Shown here in pieces: positions 52,448 to 60,975 of a stretch of DNA of 64,000 nt. Every line of letters starts with the position of its first letter. The stretch's first letter is position 1. The translations under genes were made by a program, and so were the position numbers. Source of the stretch: Mycolicibacterium hodleri (GTDB lineage Bacteria; Actinomycetota; Actinomycetes; Mycobacteriales; Mycobacteriaceae); NCBI RefSeq assembly GCF_025822245.1, contig NZ_JACKTL010000008.1, positions 174,582 to 238,581 on the forward strand. The letters are read 5' to 3'. The notes beneath the pieces were generated by a model. That model did not search any database, was not told the origin of the DNA, and saw only the letters and a list, made by a program, of their open reading frames with translations.

Positions 52448-53271
52448 GTGAGCTTCGCTGCGGGACGCCCGGAGATGGTGGTCCTCGACATCGACGGCAC
52501 CTTGCACGCGGCATCGGACACCCATCGTCGAGCACACCAAAGCATCAGCGTGGCGGTTAGGGCTGCCGTGCGCGCCGTCGCCACAACCGGCACCCACGTA
52601 GTGCTGTGCACCGGCAGGCTGTCCACCGCGACGCTGCCGTTCCTGCACGAACTCGAAATCGCCGCCGGATTCGCGGTCTGCTCCAACGGAGCGGTACTCA
52701 TCGACGCCGCGACCGGACGCATCGTCGAACAGGTCGTGGTTCCCCCTGGCCGAGCCGATCACAGTGCTGCGCGGCCGGCTGCCCGACGCCGTGTTCGTGG
52801 CCGAGGACCCCGGAGTCGGGGTGTGGGCCACGGGCCTCGTCGACGACGCCGACACCCACTACGGCGTCGTCACATTCGTCGGGATCGACGAGTTGGCGGC
52901 TGCGTCGACCACCAGACTGGCCGTGCACTGGCCCGGACGCAGCGGCCGTGAGCTGTCGGAAGCGTTGTTCCACAGTGCGATTCCCGACGTCCAGTGTTGT
53001 TGCTACACCGATGAGCCGTTGGCCGATCTGACTGCCGCGGGAGTGACTAAGGCTGCGATGCTGGAGCGGCTGCGTGTGCAGCTCGGGGTCGCTGCATCGG
53101 AGACGTTGGCTGTCGGCGACGGTGTCAACGACATCGAGATGCTTACCTGGGCGGCTCACGGGCGTGGCCATGGGCAACTCTCCAGCTTCGGTGCAGGCGG
53201 TAGCCGACGAAGTCTGCCCTTCGGCCGCCGACGACGGTTTGGCCATTGCACTGTCGAGATGGTTCCGCTGA
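52448..53271 (+). pseudogene. HAD-superfamily (Cof-type) phosphatase with two frameshifts
   Basis: All family motifs are present but spread over three frames: VVLDIDGTLHAASD (motif I) and LCTGRLST (motif II) from 52448; after a shift at the run of five C (52742-52746) the second frame gives LRGRLPDAVF, GVTKAAML (Lys motif) and AVGDGVNDIEML (motif IV); after a second shift at GGG 53160-53162 the last frame gives VAMGNSPASVQAVADEV to the stop at 53271. Both shifts equal one extra base in a homopolymer. The gene is either recently broken or carries sequencing errors. If intact it would be a Cof/YbiV-like phosphatase of about 274 residues. Confidence 0.8.
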
Positions 53272-53317
53272 TTGCCGGCGTGTGCCTGAGTCCGGTGTGT
53301 AACTCTGTCGACTCGAG

Positions 53318-53929
53318 CTACCCGGTTGTGCGTGGGTTTTGTTGAGCGGCGGTGTCGGCGTTGCGTGCGGCGCGCTCGATCTTCGCGTGCCGTGTCGCCC
53401 AGTAATCCTGGCCTCGCTCCAAGAAAGTCGCCGTCATAGGGTCCGCACCGACGGCTCCGTCGATCTGCTCACGCAAGATGTCGGCATGACCCGCGTGACG
53501 GAGAGTCTCGGACAAGACGTGAACCATGACGTTGAACAGCATCACCTCTGGGCGCGGCCAGTGAGCGACATGTCCAGCGGTGTCGATGGATAGGTCGGCG
53601 ATCGTATTGTCTGAGTGCGCGCAGACCCGCGAGTAGCGATCAATGACTTCAGAACGGGATTCGGTCTCTGTGGCCCATGTGTCTGCGTCGAGTTCGGCGT
53701 CAGCGGCGGTCCACGGGAGGTCTTCGGGGAACGCGCGACCGAACACCTCGCCGAAGTACAGCGCTTCGGTCATCGTCAGATGTTTCACCAATCCGAGCAG
53801 GTTCGTCCCCGTAATCGTCATGGGCCGCCGGGCGTCATATTCCGACAACCCGTCGAGCTTCCAGAGCAGCGCCTGACGAGCGTCGCGCAGGTCGCTGTGC
53901 AGGTACTCCTTGGCGAAGGCATCGACCAT
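53318..53929 (-). CDS. DinB-family (DUF664) protein
   Basis: 203 residues from ATG 53929 (MVDAFAKEYL). The frame extends to 53986, but that start falls within the intergenic repeat, so the shorter version is preferred. Four-helix DinB fold with likely metal His residues: LVKHLTMTEALYFG (near 45), and MVHVLSETLRHAGHADILREQIDG (near 145-165). Relatives use mycothiol or bacillithiol in transfer reactions, or have no known role. It is convergent with the HAD pseudogene and flanked by repeat copy B at its 5' side. Confidence 0.85.
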   Translation of the reverse strand: MVDAFAKEYLHSDLRDARQALLWKLDGLSEYDARRPMTITGTNLLGLVKHLTMTEALYFGEVFGRAFPEDLPWTAADAELDADTWATETESRSEVIDRYSRVCAHSDNTIADLSIDTAGHVAHWPRPEVMLFNVMVHVLSETLRHAGHADILREQIDGAVGADPMTATFLERGQDYWATRHAKIERAARNADTAAQQNPRTTG

Positions 53930-53979
53930 CCCCTCAGTGTGCCGCGCGGAGCGTTCGGACCAAACGGTCATTCGCATCC

Positions 53980-54022
53980 GTCTCATTTTTAAAGAATGTG
54001 GACGGCTCAGTTCCTGTCTCGC
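53980..54022 (+). repeat. 43-base intergenic repeat, copy B
   Basis: Begins GTCTCATTTTTAAAGAATG, contains GGACGGCTCAG and ends TTCCTGTCTCGC. First and second GTCTC are 36 bases apart. It is closest to copy C (shared TGGACGGCTCAG). Confidence 0.8.
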
Positions 54023-54041
54023 ACGGTGAATGAGCGGTCGA

Positions 54042-56003
54042 TTATCTGGGGGCTGGTTTCACCAGTTCGTCGAAGACGGCACTCTTCCAGGTGGCCGAAC
54101 TGGACAGCTGTGCATGCGCGCCGCGGTAGATCTTGCGCATCCTGTTGAACTTGCGGAGCAAGAGTCCTTGCCGCTTCAGGGATTCGCGGAGCAGCTCGAA
54201 CATCTTCGCCCGGTCGCGCTGGCGATACACGACACCGCGACCGTCGGCGGTGGTGACGGTGACGCCGTCGACGCGCGACAGCGAAAACCACCGGGCGTCC
54301 TGCGTGGCGACGTTGATCTGCGGCCGGACGTGGTGCTGCGGATCGTGGGCCTTCAGCTGGTGAAGCACACCGCGCGACAAGCGGACCGCGATCGCGACCG
54401 GGCTGACGGGAATCTTGACCTTGCGGCGCCACCGCTTGTCCGACGGGGTCGGCAGCGAGGTCGCGCTCGGCAGTACCACCGCGTCGGGGAACTCGGCGCG
54501 CATCTTGCGCACGGCGGGCAGCGCGGACTCCAGGATGGAGAAGATGTGGTCCGGGCCTGCAAGGAAGTCGTCCATCGCCTTGTTCTGGATGGCGACGGTC
54601 GAATACTCGAGGCACAGAAGGTGTTTGATGGTCGCCTTGAGGTGGCTGGCGACCAGGCCGACGACGCTGCCGTCCCAGTGCAGCGAGGCCACCACCAAGC
54701 GGTTGCGCAGGTGGAAGTACGCCTGCCAGTCGATGGCGTCGTCCTTGTCGCTCCACGCCATGTGCCAGATGGCCGCGCCAGGCAACGTCACCGTGGGATA
54801 GCCTTGCTCGCCGGCGCGCAGGCCGTACTCGACGTCGTCCCACTTGATGAATAAGGGCAGCGGCTGACCGAGTTCCTCGGCGACCGACCGCGGGATCATG
54901 CACATCCACCAGCCATTGAAGTCGACGTCGACGCGGCGGTGCAGCAACCGGCTGCGGTACTCGTCCTCCGCAGCAAGCGGATACTTCGCAAAATCGTGGT
55001 CATATTCGGTGTTCAACCCACCTGACCACATGAACTTCTTCGCATCAATCATCTCGCCCATGACGTGCAGGTGCGACGGCTCCTGCAGGTTCAGCATCTG
55101 ACCGCCGACCAGCGTCGGGACCTTCGAGAAGCGGCTGAACGCAAGCGCCCGCAGGATCGAGTCCGGCTCGATGCGAATGTCGTCGTCCATGAACAGAATC
55201 TGTTCACAATCGGTATTCTTCAGCGCCTCGTACATCACCCGGCTATAACCGCCGGAACCACCGAGGTTGGGCTGGTCGTGAATCCGCAGCCGATCACCAA
55301 GGGCCGCAGCCGCATCGGCGAAACCGGGATGGTCGACGGCCTTATTGGTGCCCTGGTCAGTGACGATGACCGCCGAGATCACCTCGTCGACCAGCGGATC
55401 CAAGGTCAGGGCGGCCAACGCGTTGACGGCGTCCGCCGGCCGATTGAAGGTCGGGATGCCGACCGCTACGTCCGCCCGACCCAGGACGGGGATCGGTGCG
55501 TACCACCCGGCGCTGTGCACCGTCACATTGCTGTCGGTGGTGATGTCGAACCAGATCCAGCCACCATCCTCGAACGGGTCAAGCCCGATCTCGAACTCGG
55601 TAACCGCCCGCCCGTCCTGGTCGGTGCTGACGGCCGTGGTGCCGTCTACGGTGATGCGGGCGCCGGTGGCCTTGGACCGGTAGACGTCGATGCGGGCGCT
55701 ACCGGTCAGCTCCACGCGCAGCACCACCGTCTCCAGTACCGACCACCGCCGCCAATAACTGGCAGGGAAGGCATTGAAGTAGGTCGCGAACGACACCTCA
55801 GACTCGGCGCCGATGTCCAGGGTGGTGCGCGTGCGGGCGTGCGCGCGACGCGCGTTGGTATCGGATTCCTCGATGTAGAGCTTGCGCACGTCCAGCGGTT
55901 CACCCGGTCGAGGCAAGAGGACGCGGGACAACAGGCTGACCGCCCGACGATTTTGGGCGATTGCGCTGCGCGCAGCTGTCTCAGCGTCGAGTCTTGGAGT
56001 CAC
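54042..56003 (-). CDS. glfT2: GlfT2-type galactofuranosyltransferase paralog
   Basis: 653 residues from a GTG. It follows mycobacterial GlfT2 closely in its N-terminal beta-sandwich (LLSRVLLPRPGEPLDVRKLYIEES, FATYFNAFPASYWRRW), GT-A domain (AVGIPTFNRPADAVNAL, DQPNLGGSGGYSRVMYEALKN) and metal motif FMDDD near residue 270. WDDVEYGLRAGEQGYPTV holds the catalytic Asp pair near 385, and AIWHMAWSDKDDAIDWQAYFH the His. The enzyme polymerises the arabinogalactan galactan from UDP-galactofuranose with alternating linkages. No glf gene, first galactosyltransferase or aft gene lies nearby, so this is probably an accessory copy. It is bracketed by repeat copies B and C. Confidence 0.92.
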   Translation of the reverse strand: MTPRLDAETAARSAIAQNRRAVSLLSRVLLPRPGEPLDVRKLYIEESDTNARRAHARTRTTLDIGAESEVSFATYFNAFPASYWRRWSVLETVVLRVELTGSARIDVYRSKATGARITVDGTTAVSTDQDGRAVTEFEIGLDPFEDGGWIWFDITTDSNVTVHSAGWYAPIPVLGRADVAVGIPTFNRPADAVNALAALTLDPLVDEVISAVIVTDQGTNKAVDHPGFADAAAALGDRLRIHDQPNLGGSGGYSRVMYEALKNTDCEQILFMDDDIRIEPDSILRALAFSRFSKVPTLVGGQMLNLQEPSHLHVMGEMIDAKKFMWSGGLNTEYDHDFAKYPLAAEDEYRSRLLHRRVDVDFNGWWMCMIPRSVAEELGQPLPLFIKWDDVEYGLRAGEQGYPTVTLPGAAIWHMAWSDKDDAIDWQAYFHLRNRLVVASLHWDGSVVGLVASHLKATIKHLLCLEYSTVAIQNKAMDDFLAGPDHIFSILESALPAVRKMRAEFPDAVVLPSATSLPTPSDKRWRRKVKIPVSPVAIAVRLSRGVLHQLKAHDPQHHVRPQINVATQDARWFSLSRVDGVTVTTADGRGVVYRQRDRAKMFELLRESLKRQGLLLRKFNRMRKIYRGAHAQLSSSATWKSAVFDELVKPAPR

Positions 56004-56031
56004 ACTGGCATCATTCCATTACTGCTACGCA

Positions 56032-56074
56032 GTCTCGTTTGTAGAGAATCTGGACGGCTCAGATCCTGTCTCGC
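56032..56074 (+). repeat. 43-base intergenic repeat, copy C
   Basis: Begins GTCTCGTTTGTAGAGAATC and ends AGATCCTGTCTCGC; the two GTCTC blocks are 36 bases apart. It lies between the GlfT2-type and methyltransferase genes. Confidence 0.8.
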
Positions 56075-56109
56075 GAGTGTCGTTTCAAGACCAGGGTCGA
56101 AGGGCGGCA

Positions 56110-56967
56110 TCAGCGGCGCGTGCGGAGTATGCGGCTGGCTCGCAGGGCTGCCGGTTCTTCTCCGCAGTTCATGGATTCGCCGAGGTAGGTAGTGATGACG
56201 TCTTGGGCAGCGCGGTCTTCGATGGTCGCAAAGCCGAGCGTGCGCAGTAGTCGGTCTATCTCGTCAGGTGTGAAATAGGTGACGAACGGTTCGCCAGCGT
56301 CGGCTAGTCGTTTAGCGCGGGCTTGCAAGTGCGCGCGGTCTTCGTCGGTGCTGGCAGATTGTAGGTAGTCGAAGATGACCTCGACGGGCTGGGTTTGCCC
56401 GGCGATGTACTCCAGGGTGGCCCGCGCGGCGCTCGGTGTCAGATAGAAGATGACACCCAGCCATATGAAGATCGCGGGTTCGGTGCGCACGAATGCCGCG
56501 GACTCCAATTCGGCTGCCAAATCTTGTGTTTCGAAGTCTACTGGCACAAGGCTCACCGTTGCAGGGATGTCGATTCCGACCGCGGCGAGGCGATCTCGTT
56601 TCCATGCCTGGGTGGCGGGATGATCGATCTCGAACACTCGCAGGTCGGGATTTTGACTGCGGTAGGCGAAGGTGTCCAGCCCGGCGCCCAGGATCACCAG
56701 CTGGCGGGTGCCGGCGGCTACGGCCGCAGCTATCGCGTCCTCGGCGGCACGGGCGCGGGTAGCGAAGAACAGTCGACGACCCCGATCGCTGATTACGGCG
56801 CCGACCGGATCGGCTGGACGCGTGCTCAATGCGGTCAGCTCGTCGGCAGTGACGCCGAGTAAAGGAATCGCCAAGTCGTCGGTGAAGATCGTTGGCTGAT
56901 CGGCGATTTGGTGGTATGCCCGGGAGTAGGCGGTAGCCAGGGCCGTGCGGCTGGGCCCGTTGTCCAT
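56110..56967 (-). CDS. SAM-dependent methyltransferase (TIGR00027/leucine-carboxyl-type)
   Basis: 285 residues. RQLVILGAGLDTFAYRSQ (near 92-108) is the glycine-rich SAM loop in the form typical of the large mycobacterial family of putative O-methyltransferases; LRVFEIDHPATQAWKRDRL supplies the acidic ribose-binding residue, and FIWLGVIFYLTPSAARATLEYI the following helix. The N-terminal SRTALATAYSRAYHQ segment also fits. The methyl acceptor is unknown; relatives are suggested to modify polyketides, lipids or sugars. It is a lone gene between repeat copies C and D. Confidence 0.9.
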   Translation of the reverse strand: MDNGPSRTALATAYSRAYHQIADQPTIFTDDLAIPLLGVTADELTALSTRPADPVGAVISDRGRRLFFATRARAAEDAIAAAVAAGTRQLVILGAGLDTFAYRSQNPDLRVFEIDHPATQAWKRDRLAAVGIDIPATVSLVPVDFETQDLAAELESAAFVRTEPAIFIWLGVIFYLTPSAARATLEYIAGQTQPVEVIFDYLQSASTDEDRAHLQARAKRLADAGEPFVTYFTPDEIDRLLRTLGFATIEDRAAQDVITTYLGESMNCGEEPAALRASRILRTRR

Positions 56968-57085
56968 GCTGGTGAACCTACTCCCGAATCCACTGGGCGG
57001 ATGATGTGAAACCGCTCACGACGTGGCCGCTCGCCCCTCGGGGCCAACAGAACGGTTCTGCTCATCCGCTGCCCTTAACGGCGTT

Positions 57086-57128
57086 GTCTCAGATCTAGAG
57101 ATTCGTGGCCGATCGAATCCTGTCTCGC
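57086..57128 (+). repeat. 43-base intergenic repeat, copy D
   Basis: Begins GTCTCAGATCTAGAGATTC and ends AATCCTGTCTCGC; 36 bases between GTCTC blocks. Closest to copy A at its left end. It lies between the methyltransferase and ArsR-type genes. Confidence 0.8.
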
Positions 57129-57167
57129 AGTACCGGCGGGTTGGGGTCAGCTGCGGATCGCTTGTGG

Positions 57168-57929
57168 TCATGTGTGGAGGTTGATGCCCGGCAGGGCAGC
57201 CTGGAGCTTCTTGCAGCCGTATGGGGTCAGGCACACCGACCGTCCCGAGCGCCGCGTCACCCAGTCTCGGGTGAGCCATGATTCGAGCATCGCGGCTCCG
57301 AGCCCGCCCGCGATATGGAATCGCCTCTCACTCCAGTCAACGCACAGTCGCAGGGCAGCTCGGCGCGTCGGCGTGATCGCGTTTACCCCAAAGCTGACGT
57401 GAAGTGCGGTGAAGATCGAGTCTGCGGCAGGCCCGAGCCGTATCGGAGCTGGTGATGCGCCGGCTGCAATGTCGGCGGGTGGGTCCTCGAAGTGGACGGC
57501 GTCGTGGGATCGAAGTGCGTCGGCGACGGCGACTCCGAGCCTGCCAGCGAGATGGTCGTAGCAGGTTCGTCCGGCGCGCAGGGCCGCGGCCGTGTTGCTG
57601 GCCTTGAGCGAGGTAACCCGTTGGGGCGGCGCGACGGCGGCGAGCGCTTCGACGAGGCGCGCGACTTCGGGACTTGCCAGGGAGTGGAGTCGGAAGCGGC
57701 CGACTTGCTCGACGCGTACGAGACCACCTGTCACCAGGCGCTGCAGATGAGCCGTAGCCGCCGGACGGCTCAGGCCCACGGCGGTTGCGAGCGCCGATGC
57801 TGGGTGCGCACGCCCGTCTGCCAACACCATCAGCATCCTGGCCCGACTGGGATCTCCGAGCAACGAGGCGATGTGCCCCACGTCGGCGTCGCCGCGCCCC
57901 GACGAGCCGAGGGCTGGTGTGTCGTTCAC
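57168..57929 (-). CDS. ArsR-family regulator with extended C-terminus
   Basis: 253 residues from a GTG. Winged helix: HIASLLGDPSRARMLMVLADGRAHPASALATAVGLSRPAATAHLQRLVTGGLVRVEQVGRFRLHSLAS (residues 20-85). The C-terminal 150 residues hold TCYDHLAGRLGVAVADAL and WLTRDWVTRRSGRSVCLTPYGCKKLQ, seen in a subgroup of actinobacterial ArsR-like repressors without the classical metal Cys pair. It is divergent from the SnoaL-like gene at 58018, with a palindrome between them, and probably represses it. Confidence 0.88.
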   Translation of the reverse strand: MNDTPALGSSGRGDADVGHIASLLGDPSRARMLMVLADGRAHPASALATAVGLSRPAATAHLQRLVTGGLVRVEQVGRFRLHSLASPEVARLVEALAAVAPPQRVTSLKASNTAAALRAGRTCYDHLAGRLGVAVADALRSHDAVHFEDPPADIAAGASPAPIRLGPAADSIFTALHVSFGVNAITPTRRAALRLCVDWSERRFHIAGGLGAAMLESWLTRDWVTRRSGRSVCLTPYGCKKLQAALPGINLHT

Positions 57930-57951
57930 AAGGCCATGCTGCCACTGCCAC

Positions 57952-57971
57952 GATTCACTTCGGCGTGAATC
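57952..57971. promoter_or_regulatory. Operator palindrome between the ArsR and SnoaL genes
   Basis: GATTCAC-TTCGGC-GTGAATC, perfect 7-base arms with a 6-base spacer, 46 bases before the SnoaL start and 22 bases before the ArsR start. A likely binding site of the ArsR-type protein. Confidence 0.6.
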
Positions 57972-58017
57972 AATGGTCGGTCACACTGGGGGCGCAACCG
58001 ACCGGAAGGACTGCGAC

Positions 58018-58455
58018 ATGGCGGCGACCTACGACGACGCACTCTTCGTCTTCGAACAATGGCATGAGCGTATCCAGCGACGGGACGCGGTAGCGCTCTC
58101 AGAGCTGTACACCGACGACGCCGTACTGGAAAGCCCACTTGTGTGTCGAGTGCTCGATACGTCATCAGGCATCGTGTCCGGCCGCAAGGAAATCGATGAT
58201 TTCATCGCCGAGATCACAAAGCGGCGACCCGCCGACGATGCCTTGCCCTCGCTGTATCGCAGCGACCAATTCCATTTCAACGGAACGACGCTGATCTGGG
58301 AATACCCCCGCGACACAGGAGGAGTCGATCAACTCGACCTCGTAGAAGTCATGGAGCTTCAGGGGCCAATGATTCGACGACACCGCATCTACTGGGGGTG
58401 GCGCGGAACCGAACACATCATCGCCAACGCTGTCGAAAAGGTCACCGCGCCATGA
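58018..58455 (+). CDS. SnoaL/NTF2-like protein
   Basis: 145 residues from ATG 58018. The fold is shown by DDALFVFEQWHERIQRRDAVALSELYTDDAVLESPL at the N-terminus, IVSGRKEIDDFIAEI in the middle and QLDLVEVMELQGPMIRRHRIYWGWRG at the C-terminus, a standard ketosteroid-isomerase-like cone. Such proteins bind small hydrophobic ligands or catalyse isomerisation; no catalytic pair can be named safely. Probably under control of the divergent ArsR-type regulator. Confidence 0.85.
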   Translation: MAATYDDALFVFEQWHERIQRRDAVALSELYTDDAVLESPLVCRVLDTSSGIVSGRKEIDDFIAEITKRRPADDALPSLYRSDQFHFNGTTLIWEYPRDTGGVDQLDLVEVMELQGPMIRRHRIYWGWRGTEHIIANAVEKVTAP

Positions 58456-58484
58456 ACGCCGCGCGAATTGGCTTGGTGGGGTGT

Positions 58485-59174
58485 CTATTCGGTTGGTTTC
58501 TGGGGGTTGGTCGACAGCGTTTCGGCGAGTCCGAGTAGGTGTCGGCGGGTGAGTTCCTCGGCTGTGTGAGGTTGGCGGGCGAGGATGGCTTGGACGATGG
58601 CGGTGTGTTCGGCGTCGTCGTGGTGGTCTATGGGCAGCAGTGTGAGTAGTTCGGTCATGCTGGTCACAAGGCGTGGGTGGATGTCATCGAAGAGCGCGAG
58701 CAGCAGAGTGTTGTGTGCGGCGGTGACGATGCAGTGGTGCAGGGTGATGTCGGCGGCGGCGAGATTGCGGGGGGCGTCGTGTTGCAAGGCGTTGCGGGCG
58801 TGCAGCGCGGTGGTCATTGCGGTGGCGTCATCGCGGTGATGGTGTTGGGCGGCTAGTGCTGCGGCTCGGGTTTCGATGGCTATGCGGACTTGGACCACGT
58901 CGGTGATCGCGGCAACCTGGGCGAGGCGGTCGAATGGTTCCTGGGGGTTGGTGGCGGTGAGGAAGACGCCGACGCCTTGATGGGTGGCCAGCATTCCGCG
59001 GGCGGCGAGCAGGCGGATGGCCTCGCGGATCGTGGATCGACCGACGTGCATTTCAGCGGCCAGGGCCATCTCGCCAGGTAGTTGATCACCGACTTTCCAC
59101 CGACCACCGACGATTTCGCTGAGCAGTGCGTCGGCGGCCTTCTCGGAGAGGGGAATGCGGGATAGGGCCTCCAT
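58485..59174 (-). CDS. GntR-family regulator, FadR subfamily
   Basis: 229 residues. N-terminal winged helix: AADALLSEIVGGRWKVGDQLPGEMALAAEMHVGRSTIREAIRLLAARGMLATHQGVGVFL. The all-helical FCD domain follows (VVQVRIAIETRAAALAAQHHH, LHHCIVTAAHNTLLLALFDDI, HTAIVQAILARQPHTAEELTRRHL), where Asp and His residues usually bind a metal and a carboxylate. Nine bases separate it from the upstream TSUP transporter gene on the same strand, so the regulator is made with the exporter and likely controls it. Confidence 0.93.
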   Translation of the reverse strand: MEALSRIPLSEKAADALLSEIVGGRWKVGDQLPGEMALAAEMHVGRSTIREAIRLLAARGMLATHQGVGVFLTATNPQEPFDRLAQVAAITDVVQVRIAIETRAAALAAQHHHRDDATAMTTALHARNALQHDAPRNLAAADITLHHCIVTAAHNTLLLALFDDIHPRLVTSMTELLTLLPIDHHDDAEHTAIVQAILARQPHTAEELTRRHLLGLAETLSTNPQKPTE

Positions 59175-59183
59175 GCTGTTGCC

Positions 59184-60134
59184 TCACTCGTCATGCGTTC
59201 GCGTGTCTGGAGACACGATATCGGCGTCGCCACGGGTTTCTGGTGCCGTGGTGGGCCGCTCATCGCGACTGCGTGTTCGACGCATACCGAACAGCTCACG
59301 CAGAGCCACTGCCAGGGCGAACACCGCGAACACGATGCTTAGTACGTGCACGTCGAGTGTGAGGGCCAGCAGTGCCCCCAAGACCGCCCCGGGGAGCGCA
59401 CCGAGGTTCAACACCGCTGCCAGTCGTTTGTCGGCGGTGCCTTGTCGGGCGTGTACGACGGTGCCGACGACGGCGTTGGGGAAGAACATGAGTAAGGACG
59501 TGCCTTCCGCGGTGGGCAGATCGGTGCCAAAGAGCACCATCAACACCGGTACCGCTAGCAGTCCTCCACCGAGGCCCATTCCTGCCGCCCACGCTCCGAT
59601 GATGAACCCCAGAATCAGCGAGGTGGGGATGGCGTACCAGGGATTGGCGATAACCGACATGGGGACTGTGGTCGCGGCGTGAACCGCGCTGGGTTGGGCT
59701 GCGTCGATTAGCAGTTTTACCCCGGTGGCGACCAGGATCGCCACGAACAGCCACCGCAGTAGTTGATGAGAGATCCGCAAGATTAGTCGTGCGCCCAGGA
59801 AAGCTCCCGCCGTGGCGCCCACTAGTAGGCCTGATCCCGCGTGCAGGTTGATCGAACCACCGGCCAGAGCGAACGTCGCCGCCCCGACGCCGGTCACGGC
59901 GATGTTGGCCGCCCCGGCAGTTCCATGCAGCGACGGACGCGGCAGTCGGGTCAGTTTCTCCAACGCGGGAACGTAGAACACCCCGCTACCACCACCAAGG
60001 AGCCCTCCGATGACGCCACCGGTGAACCCGACTCCTAGTTCTGCTCCGTTTCTCATGGGCGCACTTGGTATCGAGGTCGCCTCGGTGGCACCGGTAGCCC
60101 TCATCGTTGGTCGACGTGTTCGCTCGAATCCCAT
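59184..60134 (-). CDS. TSUP-family (TauE/SafE) anion transporter
   Basis: About 316 residues if started at ATG 60134. GTG 60152, ATG 60104 and ATG 60056 are alternatives with no clear ribosome site, and the first helix begins right after 60056. Seven to eight helices in two repeats, each with the glycine motif of the family: GFTGGVIGGLLGGGSGVFYVPAL and IIGAWAAGMGLGGGLLAVPVLMVLFG. The family moves sulfite, sulfoacetate or other organic anions across the membrane. Co-transcribed with a FadR-type regulator, which suggests export or uptake of a carboxylate or sulfonate. A TGTCAGACA element lies upstream at 60154-60162, near the FadR-type consensus. Confidence 0.9.
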   Translation of the reverse strand: MGFERTRRPTMRATGATEATSIPSAPMRNGAELGVGFTGGVIGGLLGGGSGVFYVPALEKLTRLPRPSLHGTAGAANIAVTGVGAATFALAGGSINLHAGSGLLVGATAGAFLGARLILRISHQLLRWLFVAILVATGVKLLIDAAQPSAVHAATTVPMSVIANPWYAIPTSLILGFIIGAWAAGMGLGGGLLAVPVLMVLFGTDLPTAEGTSLLMFFPNAVVGTVVHARQGTADKRLAAVLNLGALPGAVLGALLALTLDVHVLSIVFAVFALAVALRELFGMRRTRSRDERPTTAPETRGDADIVSPDTRTHDE

Positions 60135-60190
60135 GGCTGAACATTCAAGCACATGTCAGACAAGTACGTGTCTACTATCCGTGGTTGAGA

Positions 60191-60233
60191 GTCTCGCATC
60201 TAAAGAATCGAGATCGATCGAGGGCTACTCGGT
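60191..60233 (+). repeat. 43-base intergenic repeat, copy E (decayed right end)
   Basis: Begins GTCTCGCATCTAAAGAATC and keeps GATCGATC, but the right block is CTACTCGG where other copies have TGTCTCGC. It lies 38 bases upstream of the TSUP gene's earliest start, on the other side of the FadR-like element. Confidence 0.7.
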
Positions 60234-60256
60234 GGGTCGCCGGCCGGAGTTGAAGC

Positions 60257-60440
60257 CCGCTCGCCAAATCAAATCATCATTGTCCTTATTTTTATCTCGA
60301 TTTGATTAAGGATTATTTAGCTTCTGATTATCACTTCAGCAATTTGCTAGATGCCATACGTACCGTCAATGCCGGTGATGGCGGGCACATCTGCTTTAGT
60401 CAATCGTTGCCATTCAATCTCGCTTGTGAGATGCCTGTGA
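60257..60440. other. AT-rich patch without a convincing gene
   Basis: Base composition drops sharply compared with the flanks (runs such as TTATTTTTATC and GATTAAGGATTATTTAG). The only frame of note is 60302-60496 from a TTG (MIKDYLASDYHFSNLLDAIRTVNAGDGG), faintly like the end of a response-regulator receiver domain. Probably foreign or decayed DNA. The rest of the 60135-60639 gap holds repeat copy E and a GC-rich stretch with no signal I can name. Confidence 0.45.
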
Positions 60441-60639
60441 GTCTCGATTGCGATGCGAGCAGAGAATCGGAACATGTTGCAGACAAGTACTATTGACATC
60501 ACCACCGCAGAAGGGCGACGGTGGGAGCCGCGTTGGAGAGCAGCGCGGCGCGGGCCTCAGATGGGCTGACAAACACAACGCAACCATCATCTGCGTGTCC
60601 TCGTCACACGGATAAACAATGCGAATGGAGTTCGCCTAG

Positions 60640-60918
60640 ATGCTCGGAAATATCACGCAATTCGGCAAGACCAAGGCCACAATTGTTCTGATGGGTGCTG
60701 GTCTAGCCCTCGCCGGCGCTGGTGTTGCAACGGCCGAACCCACCACGCCGCCGCCAACCCCGACGACCACGGCACCAGCGGCACCAGCGGCGCCTGGAAC
60801 CGTGCACCCCAACGTCACTGCAGGCAACTGTGAATCCGGCGGTGGCATCGTCATCCTGGAGCAAAACGGCACGCGTACCTGCGTCGGCGGGTTCTACGAT
60901 GGCCAGCAAGTCTTCTAA
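60640..60918 (+). CDS. Small secreted Pro/Ala-rich protein
   Basis: 92 residues. A signal peptide (IVLMGAGLALAGAGVATAEP) with AxA cleavage near residue 32 is followed by a Thr/Pro/Ala linker and a 40-residue tail with two Cys (AGNCESGGGIVILEQNGTRTCVGGFYDGQQ), probably one disulfide. Small exported proteins of this build are frequent in mycobacteria and mostly uncharacterised. It sits 57 bases before the Clp-N-domain gene on the same strand, between repeat copies E and F. Confidence 0.75.
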   Translation: MLGNITQFGKTKATIVLMGAGLALAGAGVATAEPTTPPPTPTTTAPAAPAAPGTVHPNVTAGNCESGGGIVILEQNGTRTCVGGFYDGQQVF

Positions 60919-60975
60919 TGACCGTCGCGTCGTGCCCGCCGGCGACGCGTGTGCACATGCAGGGGAAGGTGTGTC

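Noticed and set aside
53272..53317. Short ACCC...GGGT stem with TTTTG between the HAD and DinB genes as a terminator
   Set aside because: The stem is only four bases and overlaps the end of the convergent DinB gene; too weak to call.
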